This document shows positions 6,448-13,020 of a stretch of DNA of 13,868 nt, piece after piece (the stretch's first letter is position 1; every line of letters begins with the position of its first letter). The stretch lies in contig CAUJFK010000132.1 of NCBI GenBank assembly GCA_963169175.1, positions 1 to 13,868 on the forward strand, given 5' to 3'. The notes beneath the pieces are model-generated. The model was not told where the DNA came from. It was given only the letters and a program-made list of their open reading frames with translations, and did not search any database. Position numbers and translations under genes: made by a program. This stretch comes from Acidobacteriota bacterium. GTDB taxonomy: Bacteria; Acidobacteriota; Blastocatellia; Pyrinomonadales; Pyrinomonadaceae.

Positions 6448-7773
6448 ATGGGAAAAGTAGTCAAGTATTGCAGCTCGTGTGACGAGGGTTTTTCAGAGAA
6501 GTTCGGGTTTTGCCCGAATTGCGCAGCGCCGCTGCAGGCATTCGAGATGAATCCGGTCGGTCAGAACAAGACGACGGACGGACCGATCATTATTCCGCCC
6601 GCGGTAGGGCCGGAACCAGCGGATACAGTTTCGCTGAACGTCGCCGATACGGTGCTGGACATCCCTGAGCCGGACGATCCGTACGTTACCGTGCCGGAGG
6701 CAACAGTGCCGTTGTTCGCGGTTGCGGACGAACCGATCGAAGTGGCAAATGCGGATGTGGCCGATGACGATGCGGATGAACCGGAAGCCGAACCCGTTTG
6801 GGCGGCCCCGGCAACCGTACCGTCGATCGAGGGAACGCCTGCTTACGCACGGAACATAACCAAGGACGACGATGGCGGCTATTATGTAACCGTTATTCAG
6901 GAAGGCAACGGACAGCAAAGAAATTTGCTGCTTTTGGGAGCCACAGCTTTGATGCTTACGCTGGCCCTGGGTTCGTACATGGTCTCATTGTTCCAGAAAG
7001 ATATTTTTGTCGGTGCTATCGGCGACGACCGATCGCTTGCGTATCTGTTGGAAGATGTTCCGATGCCGGTTGAGGACGAAAAGAAACCGGACAAGGAAGA
7101 TGCGGGCGGCGGTGGCGGCGGCGGTAAGAACGACCCGAAACCGGTGAATCAAGGCGACCTGCCCGATCAAACGCCGAATCCTATTCGCCCGCCCGACCCA
7201 AAGGTGCCTCGGCTTGATAATCCGGCGTTGGTCCTTCCGCCGCCTTCGACCGAAGGAAATCTGAAGACCGAGAAGAAGTACGGCCAGTGGGGTGATCCGA
7301 ATTCCAGATTCAGCGACCTGTCAAGCGGCCCGGGTTCGGGCGGCGGCATGGGAACAGGTATCGGGACCGGAGCCGGCAGCGGCCGCGGAACTGGTATGGG
7401 CAGCGGATCGGGATCTGGTGCGGGCGGCGGAAATGGTGATGGATATGGCGATGGGACCGGAACGGGAAGGGCCGGTGCACCACCGCCGGGGCCGCCTGTT
7501 GGCGTTACATCAGCATTCAAGATACTTGCCAAGCCGAGAGCGACTTACACGGACGAGGCGCGGACGAATAACGTTCAGGGCAGCGTTCTGGTCAAGGTGA
7601 CTTTGCTTGCGTCCGGCCAGGTCGGAAACGTAACGGTTGTTCGCGGGCTCCCGAACGGCTTGTCGGAACGGGCGATTGCGGCCGCGAAGCAGATCAGGTT
7701 CGAACCGAAAAAGATCAACGGCGTCCCGGTTTCGGTAACTCAGACGTTTGAATATACGTTCAGTATTTACTAA
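6448..7773 (+). CDS. TonB-family protein with N-terminal zinc ribbon
   Basis: This 441-aa protein is the only plus-strand gene. Domain order: a zinc ribbon with CxxC...CxxC (C8, C11, C22, C25); an acidic, Pro/Val-rich linker to about 158; one membrane helix (159-182, LLLLGATALMLTLALGSYMV); a periplasmic Pro/Lys-rich segment; a Gly/Ser/Thr-rich tract with GTG/GSG-type runs (about 292-342); and a TonB C-terminal domain (355-441) with PRATYTDEAR, GSVLVKVTLLASGQV and RFEPKKINGVPVS, ending FEYTFSIY. TonB C-terminal domains contact outer-membrane partners and transmit energy from ExbBD. No exbB, exbD or receptor is nearby, so it may instead be a TonB-like structural or signalling protein. The cytoplasmic ribbon is not part of classical TonB. 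It has its own promoter and terminator, so it is monocistronic. Confidence 0.88.
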   Translation: MGKVVKYCSSCDEGFSEKFGFCPNCAAPLQAFEMNPVGQNKTTDGPIIIPPAVGPEPADTVSLNVADTVLDIPEPDDPYVTVPEATVPLFAVADEPIEVANADVADDDADEPEAEPVWAAPATVPSIEGTPAYARNITKDDDGGYYVTVIQEGNGQQRNLLLLGATALMLTLALGSYMVSLFQKDIFVGAIGDDRSLAYLLEDVPMPVEDEKKPDKEDAGGGGGGGKNDPKPVNQGDLPDQTPNPIRPPDPKVPRLDNPALVLPPPSTEGNLKTEKKYGQWGDPNSRFSDLSSGPGSGGGMGTGIGTGAGSGRGTGMGSGSGSGAGGGNGDGYGDGTGTGRAGAPPPGPPVGVTSAFKILAKPRATYTDEARTNNVQGSVLVKVTLLASGQVGNVTVVRGLPNGLSERAIAAAKQIRFEPKKINGVPVSVTQTFEYTFSIY

Positions 7774-7800
7774 GAATAACGGAAATTTCGTTAGGGAACT

Positions 7801-7830
7801 ACGGCCGACATTGTGCGGCCGTTTTTCTTT
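7801..7830 (+). terminator. Rho-independent terminator of the TonB-family gene
   Basis: A perfect 7-bp stem ACGGCCG (7801-7807) / CGGCCGT (7816-7822) with an 8-nt loop is followed by TTTTCTTTT. It starts 28 bp after the stop codon of the TonB-family gene. This is the clearest intrinsic terminator in the window. Confidence 0.85.
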
Positions 7831-8153
7831 TGCTATGCGCAGAAGTCCGCGTGTTAGCACGTGCATCTACGTGGATGGCGAAGATAAACGCTTAGTCTTT
7901 TCGTTCGACGTTCGCTGGCTGCAGAAGTAAGCGTGTGTCATCCACCAATTCTCATTGGCCTATATCAGTGTCCGCCTCCTTTCGTAATTTTCGTGTCTTC
8001 ATTTCGTTGGTTTCGTGGTAGCGGGCGAAATTTCGACCACGAAATCCACAAAAAAAAGACACGAAAATCACGAAAGCGAAGCTGCTTATTGAAATGTCGA
8101 ACAAATCGGTGCGAGCTTCGACATTGGCTCTTGCGGCATCCGTATTTCAGGAT
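7831..8153. other. Gene-free stretch between the TonB-family terminator and the DUF6335-like gene
   Basis: No credible gene lies here. A degenerate GCAGAAG-CCGC-GTTAG motif (7839-7861) resembles, in inverted orientation, the tandem repeat at 8597-8740. A large hairpin element fills 7979-8076. I see nothing in the remainder. Confidence 0.55.
7979..8076. repeat. 98-bp palindromic 'TTCGTG...CACGAA' hairpin element
   Basis: Two 41-nt arms (7979-8019 and 8036-8076) are near-perfect reverse complements with one small bulge and a few mismatches, around a 16-nt loop. The left arm carries TTTTCGTGTCTT and GGTTTCGTGGT; the right arm carries ACCACGAAATCC and AAGACACGAAAA. The same words recur at 9098-9298, so this is a family of dispersed palindromic elements. 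It carries no coding capacity. Confidence 0.85.
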
Positions 8154-8537
8154 CTAGATCGAATCATCCGAGGCCTTTGAGGCTTCGTCGAGTTCGAATC
8201 TATCGCGGTCGCGGCGTTCTAGTTTTTCTATTACATCCAGCGGCTGGTTGTCCTGGAAATTGATGCCCATCGCGTTCGCGTTGGCCTCGGCGTCAGATTG
8301 GCCGGGCGTCGGATTGTGGCCGAAAACCGCTTCCTCGCCGGTCGAATCTGCATCTTCCCACGTGGCGTCAATGTCTCCGCCTGAATCCGCCGGCGATGTG
8401 CCGCGATTCTCACGCAGCCGCTCCGCGAGCTCGCCCGGAGCCATCGGGGCATCCGCGATCTCTTCGTTCATTACTTCTTTTATCTCTTTATCGGTGGGAA
8501 TTTCGCGGTCAGAAAATTTTGTTTGTTCACCCTGCAT
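8154..8537 (-). CDS. Small acidic protein resembling DUF6335
   Basis: This 127-aa protein is soluble, strongly acidic and Ala/Asp/Glu-rich, with no signal peptide or membrane segment. The centre and C-terminus fit the DUF6335 pattern as I remember it: GGDIDATWEDAD (53-64), GEEAVFGHNPTPGQ (67-80), MGINFQDNQPL (90-100) and EKLERRDRDRFELD (104-117). Function of that family is unknown. The start is fixed by a near-perfect Shine-Dalgarno, AAGGAGGT, 5 nt before the ATG at 8537, so it is likely well translated. It stands alone between repeat elements. The family name is from memory of motifs and should be confirmed by a profile search; that it is a real gene is well supported by the ribosome-binding site. 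Confidence 0.72.
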   Translation of the reverse strand: MQGEQTKFSDREIPTDKEIKEVMNEEIADAPMAPGELAERLRENRGTSPADSGGDIDATWEDADSTGEEAVFGHNPTPGQSDAEANANAMGINFQDNQPLDVIEKLERRDRDRFELDEASKASDDSI

Positions 8538-8542
8538 GATCG

Positions 8543-8550
8543 ACCTCCTT
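8543..8550 (-). promoter_or_regulatory. Near-perfect Shine-Dalgarno of the DUF6335-like gene
   Basis: AAGGAGGT on the minus strand lies 5 nt before the ATG at 8537. It is the strongest ribosome-binding site in the window; most other genes here have weak or no SD. It decides the start codon. Confidence 0.85.
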
Positions 8551-8596
8551 GAAATGCTGTGTACAGTTAGAATAGCATAGCCAGGTCGATACGCGT

Positions 8597-8740
8597 GGTG
8601 TTGAGTATTACGCCATTACAAACGTAGCGGGCTTTTGCATTGTTGCTAATGAGCGCGGTGTTGAGTATTAAGTCCTTACTAACGTGCGGGCTTCGGCCAG
8701 GGCGGCGAGGATGCCCTTATTAACGTGCGGGCTTCTGCAT
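8597..8740. repeat. Three degenerate tandem units with core AACGTGCGGGCTT
   Basis: Unit 1 (from 8597) and unit 2 (from 8657) both begin GGTGTTGAGTATTA and run through CCATTACAAACGTAGCGGGCTT or CCTTACTAACGTGCGGGCTT, with a 60-bp period. Unit 3 (core from 8713) has CCCTTATTAACGTGCGGGCTT, 40 bp after the unit 2 core, and ends in CTGCATCGG. The array lies between the two small genes at 8154-8537 and 8751-9023, reaching almost to the stop codon of the latter. Similar words read as a dispersed repeat rather than coding DNA. Confidence 0.75.
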
Positions 8741-8750
8741 CGGATAGGAG

Positions 8751-9023
8751 CTAAATAAACACCACCGATTGCGAGGTCGGTATCTCGAACCGTTTGCGGC
8801 AGCGCATATTTTTGCACATTAGCTGGTCATCGATGCGGACCATATAGTCCTTCGAATTGGCAAAGCGTGCGCGGTCATGTTCGTTCATGTTTCGCGGCGT
8901 CTGTTTTTTCTTACGGCGGGCCATCCAGCGGACATCGTAATCATTCCGTTCCCGACAGAATGGGCAGGAGAATGAAGCTGTTTTTATTTCCTGTCGTTCG
9001 TCGAAAATATCGCGTTCATGCAT
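8751..9023 (-). CDS. Small zinc-ribbon-like protein of unknown function
   Basis: This 90-aa, basic, soluble protein has one CPFC pair (C20, C23) and a second cysteine pair C70/C75 in CKNMRC, which together could bind a zinc ion across a 46-residue, Arg/Lys-rich insert (RRKKK at 36-40). I recognise no specific family. The start is the ATG at 9023; no Shine-Dalgarno precedes it, but a good promoter (9061-9032) would place the transcript start about 2 nt upstream, so the mRNA may be leaderless. The cysteine pattern and promoter support it as a real gene. It could be a small nucleic-acid-binding or structural protein; function is not assigned. Confidence 0.65.
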   Translation of the reverse strand: MHERDIFDERQEIKTASFSCPFCRERNDYDVRWMARRKKKQTPRNMNEHDRARFANSKDYMVRIDDQLMCKNMRCRKRFEIPTSQSVVFI

Positions 9024-9031
9024 AGAATATT

Positions 9032-9061
9032 ATTGTACCGTTTTTGGCGGGATGATGTCAG
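9032..9061 (-). promoter_or_regulatory. Promoter of the zinc-ribbon gene, probably giving a leaderless mRNA
   Basis: On the minus strand CTGACA (9061-9056) and TACAAT (9037-9032) are each 5/6 matches to the sigma-70 hexamers with an 18-bp spacer. The expected start at about 9025 is 2 nt before the ATG at 9023. No Shine-Dalgarno is present, which fits leaderless translation. Confidence 0.5.
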
Positions 9062-9097
9062 TTATGCCTGTAGTACGTTCAAGTACCCAGGAAGATC

Positions 9098-9298
9098 CGT
9101 ATTTTCGTGTATTTTTTGCTCCGGTTCGTGCTGTTCGTGGTGGCGAAGCCGGGGCTGGATTTTGCAAAGTAAACAGCCGTTCCAGAGAAAATACAACTTC
9201 GTGCATTTTCGTGTCTTATTTTCGTGCCCATTCGTGGTCCGGCTCCCGGCTTCGCCACCACGAAACGGCACGAAAAATAGACACGAAATTCACGAAGA
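9098..9298. repeat. Cluster of three 'TTCGTG' palindromic arms
   Basis: Arm A (9098-9150) and arm B (9198-9238) are in the same orientation, and arm B' (9259-9298) is their reverse complement. B and B' form a ~40-bp stem with a 20-nt loop (9239-9258). In addition TTCGTGGTGGCGAAGCC (9134-9150) is an exact 17-nt reverse complement of 9249-9265, so A can pair with B' instead. Words are shared with the hairpin at 7979-8076. The two alternative pairings are unusual for a simple terminator. Confidence 0.82.
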
Positions 9299-9307
9299 GA
9301 ATCAAGA

Positions 9308-9360
9308 GGTAATTTTTACTCCTCTGTGCCCTTTGTGTATTCAACTTTGGGACCTTAGTG
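9308..9360. repeat. Partial copy of the 'CACAAAG' repeat family (left half)
   Basis: CTCTGTGCCCTTTGTGTATTCAACTTTGG-like sequence matches the left half of the copies at 77-203 and 3788-3914 (CTTTGTGCTCTTTGTGTCTTCAACTTGG). The right, inverted half is missing. It lies directly after the palindromic cluster. Confidence 0.5.
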
Positions 9361-9387
9361 GTGAGAAACGGTTTTTTCCCGCGTGGG

Positions 9388-9675
9388 TTAGGTAAGTTTT
9401 CGCAGGTACGCAAAGCTAAAAATACCGGTGTCGTGTCCGTCCGTAAAATGAAAGTTGAGTGCATAGCGGCCGACAATCGACGTATGTTTGAACGCCAGGT
9501 CGTCCGCCACCGCCTTGTCATTCAACGTCTTTTTTCCCGTCCACTCATCAATGCATCCGGCGCACGGGCAAGCACGTCTTAGCTGAACGGCGTTGTAATG
9601 CGTTTTAGTTTCGTCCGACCATTCGATCGTGATATCGCTTTCGCTTTCTTCAATAATTCGGATAGGTTCGATCAT
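9388..9675 (-). CDS. DUF971 (GBBH-like N-terminal domain) protein
   Basis: This 95-aa protein consists of one DUF971 domain, the module also found at the N-terminus of gamma-butyrobetaine hydroxylase. Seen are IEWSDETKTHYNAVQLRRACPCAGC (19-41 region, with C36, C38 and C41 as a likely metal site) and GRYALNFHFTDGHDTGIFSFAYLR (69-92 region, with D79, H82). Stand-alone DUF971 proteins are often linked to iron-sulfur or Mrp-type contexts, but their role is not settled. The ATG overlaps the ytxJ stop by four bases (ATGA), so the two are translationally coupled. It is the last gene of the glgP operon; the palindromic repeats begin about 90 bp downstream. Confidence 0.87.
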   Translation of the reverse strand: MIEPIRIIEESESDITIEWSDETKTHYNAVQLRRACPCAGCIDEWTGKKTLNDKAVADDLAFKHTSIVGRYALNFHFTDGHDTGIFSFAYLRKLT

Positions 9676-10004
9676 AGATCATTCAAAAGGTGGCCGTTGA
9701 TCGCCTCCGGATCAATGCCATAATGCGAGGCGTGATAGACAGCCTTTCCGTCTCTGATAACGAACGCCTGAGGCGATTGGTGACGATGGCCGGTCCGCGC
9801 CTCGACCGCGTTGGAAATGTCGCGGTTCTGCTGGACGACGATCATATTTATGTTGCCTTTCACATCAGTTATCAACTCTTTGACATGCATGCTTATGCCG
9901 CACGTGCTGCTGTGCTTAAAGATCACGACCGGGCCGCCATGAGAGCTTTCAAAAAGGGCCTCGAGCGTGTCGAGCGATTCAATATTCAGAAATGTTGCGG
10001 TCAT
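9672..10004 (-). CDS. ytxJ: Bacillithiol-system redox protein YtxJ (monothiol, thioredoxin-like)
   Basis: This 110-aa cytoplasmic thioredoxin-fold protein has a single active-site cysteine: FKHSSTCGIS (29-38, C35), where YtxJ proteins have KHSxxCPIS. The cis-proline SPQ motif is at 77-79, followed by FVIRDGKAVYHASH (81-94). YtxJ is thought to be a bacilliredoxin-like protein acting with bacillithiol, so this organism may make that thiol; no bacillithiol synthesis gene is in the window. The usual Pro after Cys is Gly here (C-G-I-S). It starts 6 nt after the membrane-protein stop and overlaps the DUF971 gene by 4 nt, so it belongs to the glgP operon. A glutaredoxin-like assignment is less likely because of the KHSxxC signature. 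Confidence 0.85.
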   Translation of the reverse strand: MTATFLNIESLDTLEALFESSHGGPVVIFKHSSTCGISMHVKELITDVKGNINMIVVQQNRDISNAVEARTGHRHQSPQAFVIRDGKAVYHASHYGIDPEAINGHLLNDL

Positions 10005-10010
10005 TATGGA

Positions 10011-10724
10011 TCAATATTGCGCCGGGCCAAGCCGCGGGAAAACCTTGCGGTAGGCAACAAGATTAGATGCAGTTAGAAGCGGGATCACAAAATAAACACC
10101 AATGCAAAAGGCCATCTGTCCTGCGATAACGAGCAAAAGATTTAGCCCGATCAGGCCGGCGATACCGCCGATGTTCTTCATTGAGGCCCGCGCGCTTAGC
10201 TTGATCGCATCCCAGCTCGAAAGCTTTCGGTCCACTATCAGCGGAAATGTGAATATCATCAGCGAATGAATGCATGTCATCACGATCGCGACGACCATAT
10301 CAACGGCAAGTGCCGCCAAAAAAGTTCCGATGATAATCGACGGATCAGCATTCTTGCCCATGACGGCCGCCGCGATCAGTGGCGAGTACATCGTAACAAA
10401 CAGGACGATCATGTAGGTTACGATCGGGACAACAAAGACGATCGTCGCAAGTGCGCTGGGGCCAAGATACTGAAATCCTTTCCAAAGGTCCTCGAAATTT
10501 ACCGGGCCCGATCCGTCGATCTTCTTGAGATAGCAGGCAAAGATGCCGCAGATCATTGCGCCGATCAGAACGTACATCGTAAAACCCGCGATCAGGCCGC
10601 CGACCAAAGAGATCGCGAACAGGGGCCAATAGTCGCTCTTGATCAGGTCCCACGCTTCCCGAAGGCATTCGACCGGTTTGATCGCTCCGGCGTTGAACTC
10701 AAAATTTAGGCCAGGGTTAGGCAT
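10011..10724 (-). CDS. Multi-pass membrane protein of unknown function
   Basis: This is a 237-aa protein from the ATG at 10724. An earlier in-frame start at 10799 would add 25 Arg-rich residues read from inside glgP, so I reject it. The soluble N-terminus is followed by about six hydrophobic segments in pairs (roughly 34-66, 89-122, 129-165 and 186-222). The C-terminal layout FPLIVDRKLSSWDAIKLS...NIGGIAGLIGL...IPLLTASNLVAYR resembles DUF975/YciC-like integral membrane proteins, in which an amphipathic 'DR.LS.W.AI..S' helix precedes the last pair of helices. Substrate or role unknown. Its start overlaps the glgP end by 8 nt, and ytxJ follows after 6 nt, so it sits inside a coupled operon. Confidence 0.8.
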   Translation of the reverse strand: MPNPGLNFEFNAGAIKPVECLREAWDLIKSDYWPLFAISLVGGLIAGFTMYVLIGAMICGIFACYLKKIDGSGPVNFEDLWKGFQYLGPSALATIVFVVPIVTYMIVLFVTMYSPLIAAAVMGKNADPSIIIGTFLAALAVDMVVAIVMTCIHSLMIFTFPLIVDRKLSSWDAIKLSARASMKNIGGIAGLIGLNLLLVIAGQMAFCIGVYFVIPLLTASNLVAYRKVFPRLGPAQY

Positions 10725-12945
10725 CGTTGTATATCCGCGACAGGTAGTCCCGAACCATTCTATCACTTGCGAACTGCGGCGTAAGCGTGGCGAGCGCATT
10801 TTTCATCATAGCGATCCAGGCGGTTGGCAAACCGTTCTGGCCGCGCTCGTAGTACCGCGGAATGACCTCGTTCTCGAGTGCTTCATACAGAGCGGCGGCA
10901 TCGGCGGCGTCGGTCGCCTCGTCATCTTCACCGGCCGGAAGTTCGCCGATCTTGAAGCCATTCCTGCCGTTGTAGCCTTCGATCCACCAGCCATCGAGAA
11001 TTGAAAAATTTAGTGCCCCGTTCATCGCGGCCTTCATCCCACTCGTGCCGCTTGCCTCATGCGGACGACGCGGAACGTTCATCCATACATCAACCCCATG
11101 GACCAGATATCGGGCGACTTCCTGATCGTAATCCTCGATAAATACGGCCCGCCGCTGCCAATTGGAATCGTGGTTTATGCTCATCAACTGCTGCAGTATT
11201 TCTTTCGCTGTTTTGTCCTGCGGGTGGGCCTTGCCCGCGAAGACGAACTGCACCGGGCGTTCAGCGTCATCGACAAGTTTCAAAAGCCGGTCGATGTCCG
11301 ACAGCATCAGGTTCCAGCGTTTATATGCGGCAACCCGGCGGGCAAAACCGATGGTCAGAACATCGGGCGAAAAGAGCTTGCGCGTATCCTGGTGTTCGTT
11401 GATCGTATCTCGTTCGCCGGTCTCGGCCCTTTGCGTGCGTTCACGGATAAAGGCGATCATTATTCGCTTGAGCAGGATGTGGGTGGACCATATATCCTCG
11501 TCGCTGAGGTTGTCCACGGCATAGGCCCAGTCGTCCGGATCGGCCAGCCGTTTGTTCCAATCATCGCCGATAGTCGAACGATACATGCCCTGAAACAGCG
11601 GTGCGACCCAGGTCGGGGCATGCACGCCGTTTGTGACGTAGCTTATCGGAACATCGGCCGTATCATCAGCACCCGGGAACATTGCCTTCCATAGGCCGCG
11701 CGAAACCTCGCCGTGCTTTTCGCTAACGCCGTTGGCCGAACGGCACATTCGAATGGCAAGCGGCGTCATGCCAAATCCTTCTTCTTTATCGTCCGGGTCG
11801 GAGCGCCCAAGTTCGAACAGTTCTTCCTCGTTCAGCTTTAACGCGTCGATAAAACCCGAATCAAAACAATCGCGGATCTCACTGGTCGAAAAAAGATCGT
11901 TGCCCGCAGAAACTGGAGTATGCGTAGTGAAAACGCACTGCCTGCGCACCGCCGGAATTGAATCAAGAAAGTCCGCGTCCGGGTTGGCCGCAAGATATTC
12001 ACGGGCCAGTTCGAGCGTAAGAAACGCGGAGTGGCCTTCGTTCAGGTGAAATACGGACGGCGACATTCCCAACCGTCGAAGCAGCCTGACGCCGCCGATG
12101 CCAAGCACCTTTTCCTGCACGATCCTTGTCTCAGAACTTCCGCCATAAAGATGGCCGGTTATCATCCTGTCAACTTCAGCGTTCTGTTCGATATTCGTAT
12201 CAAGCAGATAGAGCGAAATCCGCCCAACACGTGCGAGCCATGCCTGAGCAAAGACCTCGCGGCCGCGAAGATGGACCATTGTCAAAACGCGCTCGCCGGC
12301 GTTATCGACGACAGGCGTTATCGCGAGTTCCGATCCGAGAATGTCCTGGTAGCTTTCTTCCTGCCAGCCATTGTGCCCGATCGATTGCCGGAAATAGCCG
12401 TATCGGTAAAGCAGCCCGACGGCGACGAGCGGAATGTTCAGGTCGCTTGCCGATTTCAAATGATCGCCGGCAAGAATTCCAAGCCCGCCCGAATAGATAG
12501 GCAGGGAATTGTGCACACCGTACTCCGCGCAAAAGTATGCGACCGGATGCTCATTAGAAATGTGGCCAACGGGTTGCGCTGGCTCGCCCATGTAGGCGTC
12601 AAAATCTTCCCGAAACCGCCGAAGGCGTTCGACATATTCCTGGTCAGTGGACTTTTGCAAAAGGCGAAGCTCATTCACTGACTTTAGAAGCAGCCGCGGA
12701 TTCTGCTCGTACTTTTCCCAAAGCGACGGGTCCAGTTCGCGAAACATTTCTGAACCTTCCGGGTGCCAGGACCAGTAAAAGTTCATTGACAGATCATTTA
12801 AAGCCGCAAGCGGTTCGATCAAACGCTGGCTTGCAGGTGTAGCGGCACGAGTTGTCGGCAGGGTCGATTCGCTATCGATCGAATCAAACTCGCTCAGTTC
12901 TTTTTGGTCAAACTCCTTCATAAACGACAAAATACTTTGCTTCAT
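10717..12945 (-). CDS. glgP: Alpha-glucan phosphorylase, GT35 family with N-terminal DUF3417 domain
   Basis: This 742-aa cytoplasmic enzyme releases glucose-1-phosphate from glycogen or maltodextrin with phosphate and PLP. The N-terminal DUF3417 segment (about residues 40-125, PLAALNDLSMNFYWSWHP) marks the short bacterial subfamily. Phosphorylase landmarks follow: YSGGLGILAGDHLKSASD (~151-168), HLNEGHSAF (~300-308), THTPVSAGND (~341-350), GFARRVAAYKR, and EASGTSGMK with the PLP lysine at about 638. I chose the ATG at 12945; a TTG three codons upstream (12954) is also open, and neither has a Shine-Dalgarno. A promoter-like pair lies just upstream. It is first in an operon with a membrane protein, ytxJ and a DUF971 gene, an unusual mix of glycogen and thiol functions. 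No glycogen synthase or branching gene is visible. Confidence 0.94.
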   Translation of the reverse strand: MKQSILSFMKEFDQKELSEFDSIDSESTLPTTRAATPASQRLIEPLAALNDLSMNFYWSWHPEGSEMFRELDPSLWEKYEQNPRLLLKSVNELRLLQKSTDQEYVERLRRFREDFDAYMGEPAQPVGHISNEHPVAYFCAEYGVHNSLPIYSGGLGILAGDHLKSASDLNIPLVAVGLLYRYGYFRQSIGHNGWQEESYQDILGSELAITPVVDNAGERVLTMVHLRGREVFAQAWLARVGRISLYLLDTNIEQNAEVDRMITGHLYGGSSETRIVQEKVLGIGGVRLLRRLGMSPSVFHLNEGHSAFLTLELAREYLAANPDADFLDSIPAVRRQCVFTTHTPVSAGNDLFSTSEIRDCFDSGFIDALKLNEEELFELGRSDPDDKEEGFGMTPLAIRMCRSANGVSEKHGEVSRGLWKAMFPGADDTADVPISYVTNGVHAPTWVAPLFQGMYRSTIGDDWNKRLADPDDWAYAVDNLSDEDIWSTHILLKRIMIAFIRERTQRAETGERDTINEHQDTRKLFSPDVLTIGFARRVAAYKRWNLMLSDIDRLLKLVDDAERPVQFVFAGKAHPQDKTAKEILQQLMSINHDSNWQRRAVFIEDYDQEVARYLVHGVDVWMNVPRRPHEASGTSGMKAAMNGALNFSILDGWWIEGYNGRNGFKIGELPAGEDDEATDAADAAALYEALENEVIPRYYERGQNGLPTAWIAMMKNALATLTPQFASDRMVRDYLSRIYNDA

Positions 12946-12965
12946 TCGCGGCAAAGTATCAAGGA

Positions 12966-12995
12966 ACTATAGAACGAATTATGGACCGCTATCAA
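12966..12995 (-). promoter_or_regulatory. Promoter candidate for the glgP operon
   Basis: On the minus strand TTGATA (12995-12990) and TATAGT (12971-12966) are each 5/6 matches to consensus with an 18-bp spacer. The start near 12959 gives a 14-nt leader to the ATG at 12945. It sits in the 75-bp gap downstream of the macro-domain gene, so glgP can be transcribed independently. Confidence 0.45.
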
Positions 12996-13020
12996 ATTCA
13001 AACATTTTGTAAGCGAGTTC

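Larger units (their letters stand above)
9024..9387. other. Gene-free repeat-rich region upstream of the zinc-ribbon gene
   Basis: These 364 bp lie between the zinc-ribbon gene and the DUF971 gene. They hold the zinc-ribbon promoter (9032-9061), the palindromic cluster (9098-9298) and a partial CACAAAG-type repeat half (about 9308-9360). Several reading frames of 60-125 codons cross the palindromes on both strands; none looks like protein. Confidence 0.6.

Noticed and set aside
7167..7532. 121-codon Pro-rich minus-strand frame
   Set aside because: It is the antisense shadow of the Gly-rich tract of the TonB-family gene; the Pro/Val pattern follows from GGx codons.
8597..8740. CRISPR array
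   Set aside because: Units are degenerate, spacing is 60 then 40 bp, there are no uniform spacers and no cas genes.
9018..9395. 125-codon plus-strand frame across the palindromic cluster
   Set aside because: It crosses both arms of the inverted repeats and is rich in Cys, Trp and Phe without domain structure; non-coding repeat DNA explains it.
10725..10799. Upstream start for the membrane protein in the glgP operon
   Set aside because: The added 25 residues are Arg-rich, come from the coding end of glgP in another frame, and are not membrane-protein-like; the ATG at 10724 gives a clean coupled start.
11059..12681. Plus-strand frames of 211 and 216 codons inside glgP
   Set aside because: They are antisense to a well-conserved phosphorylase and have no family motifs; high GC leaves long open antisense frames.
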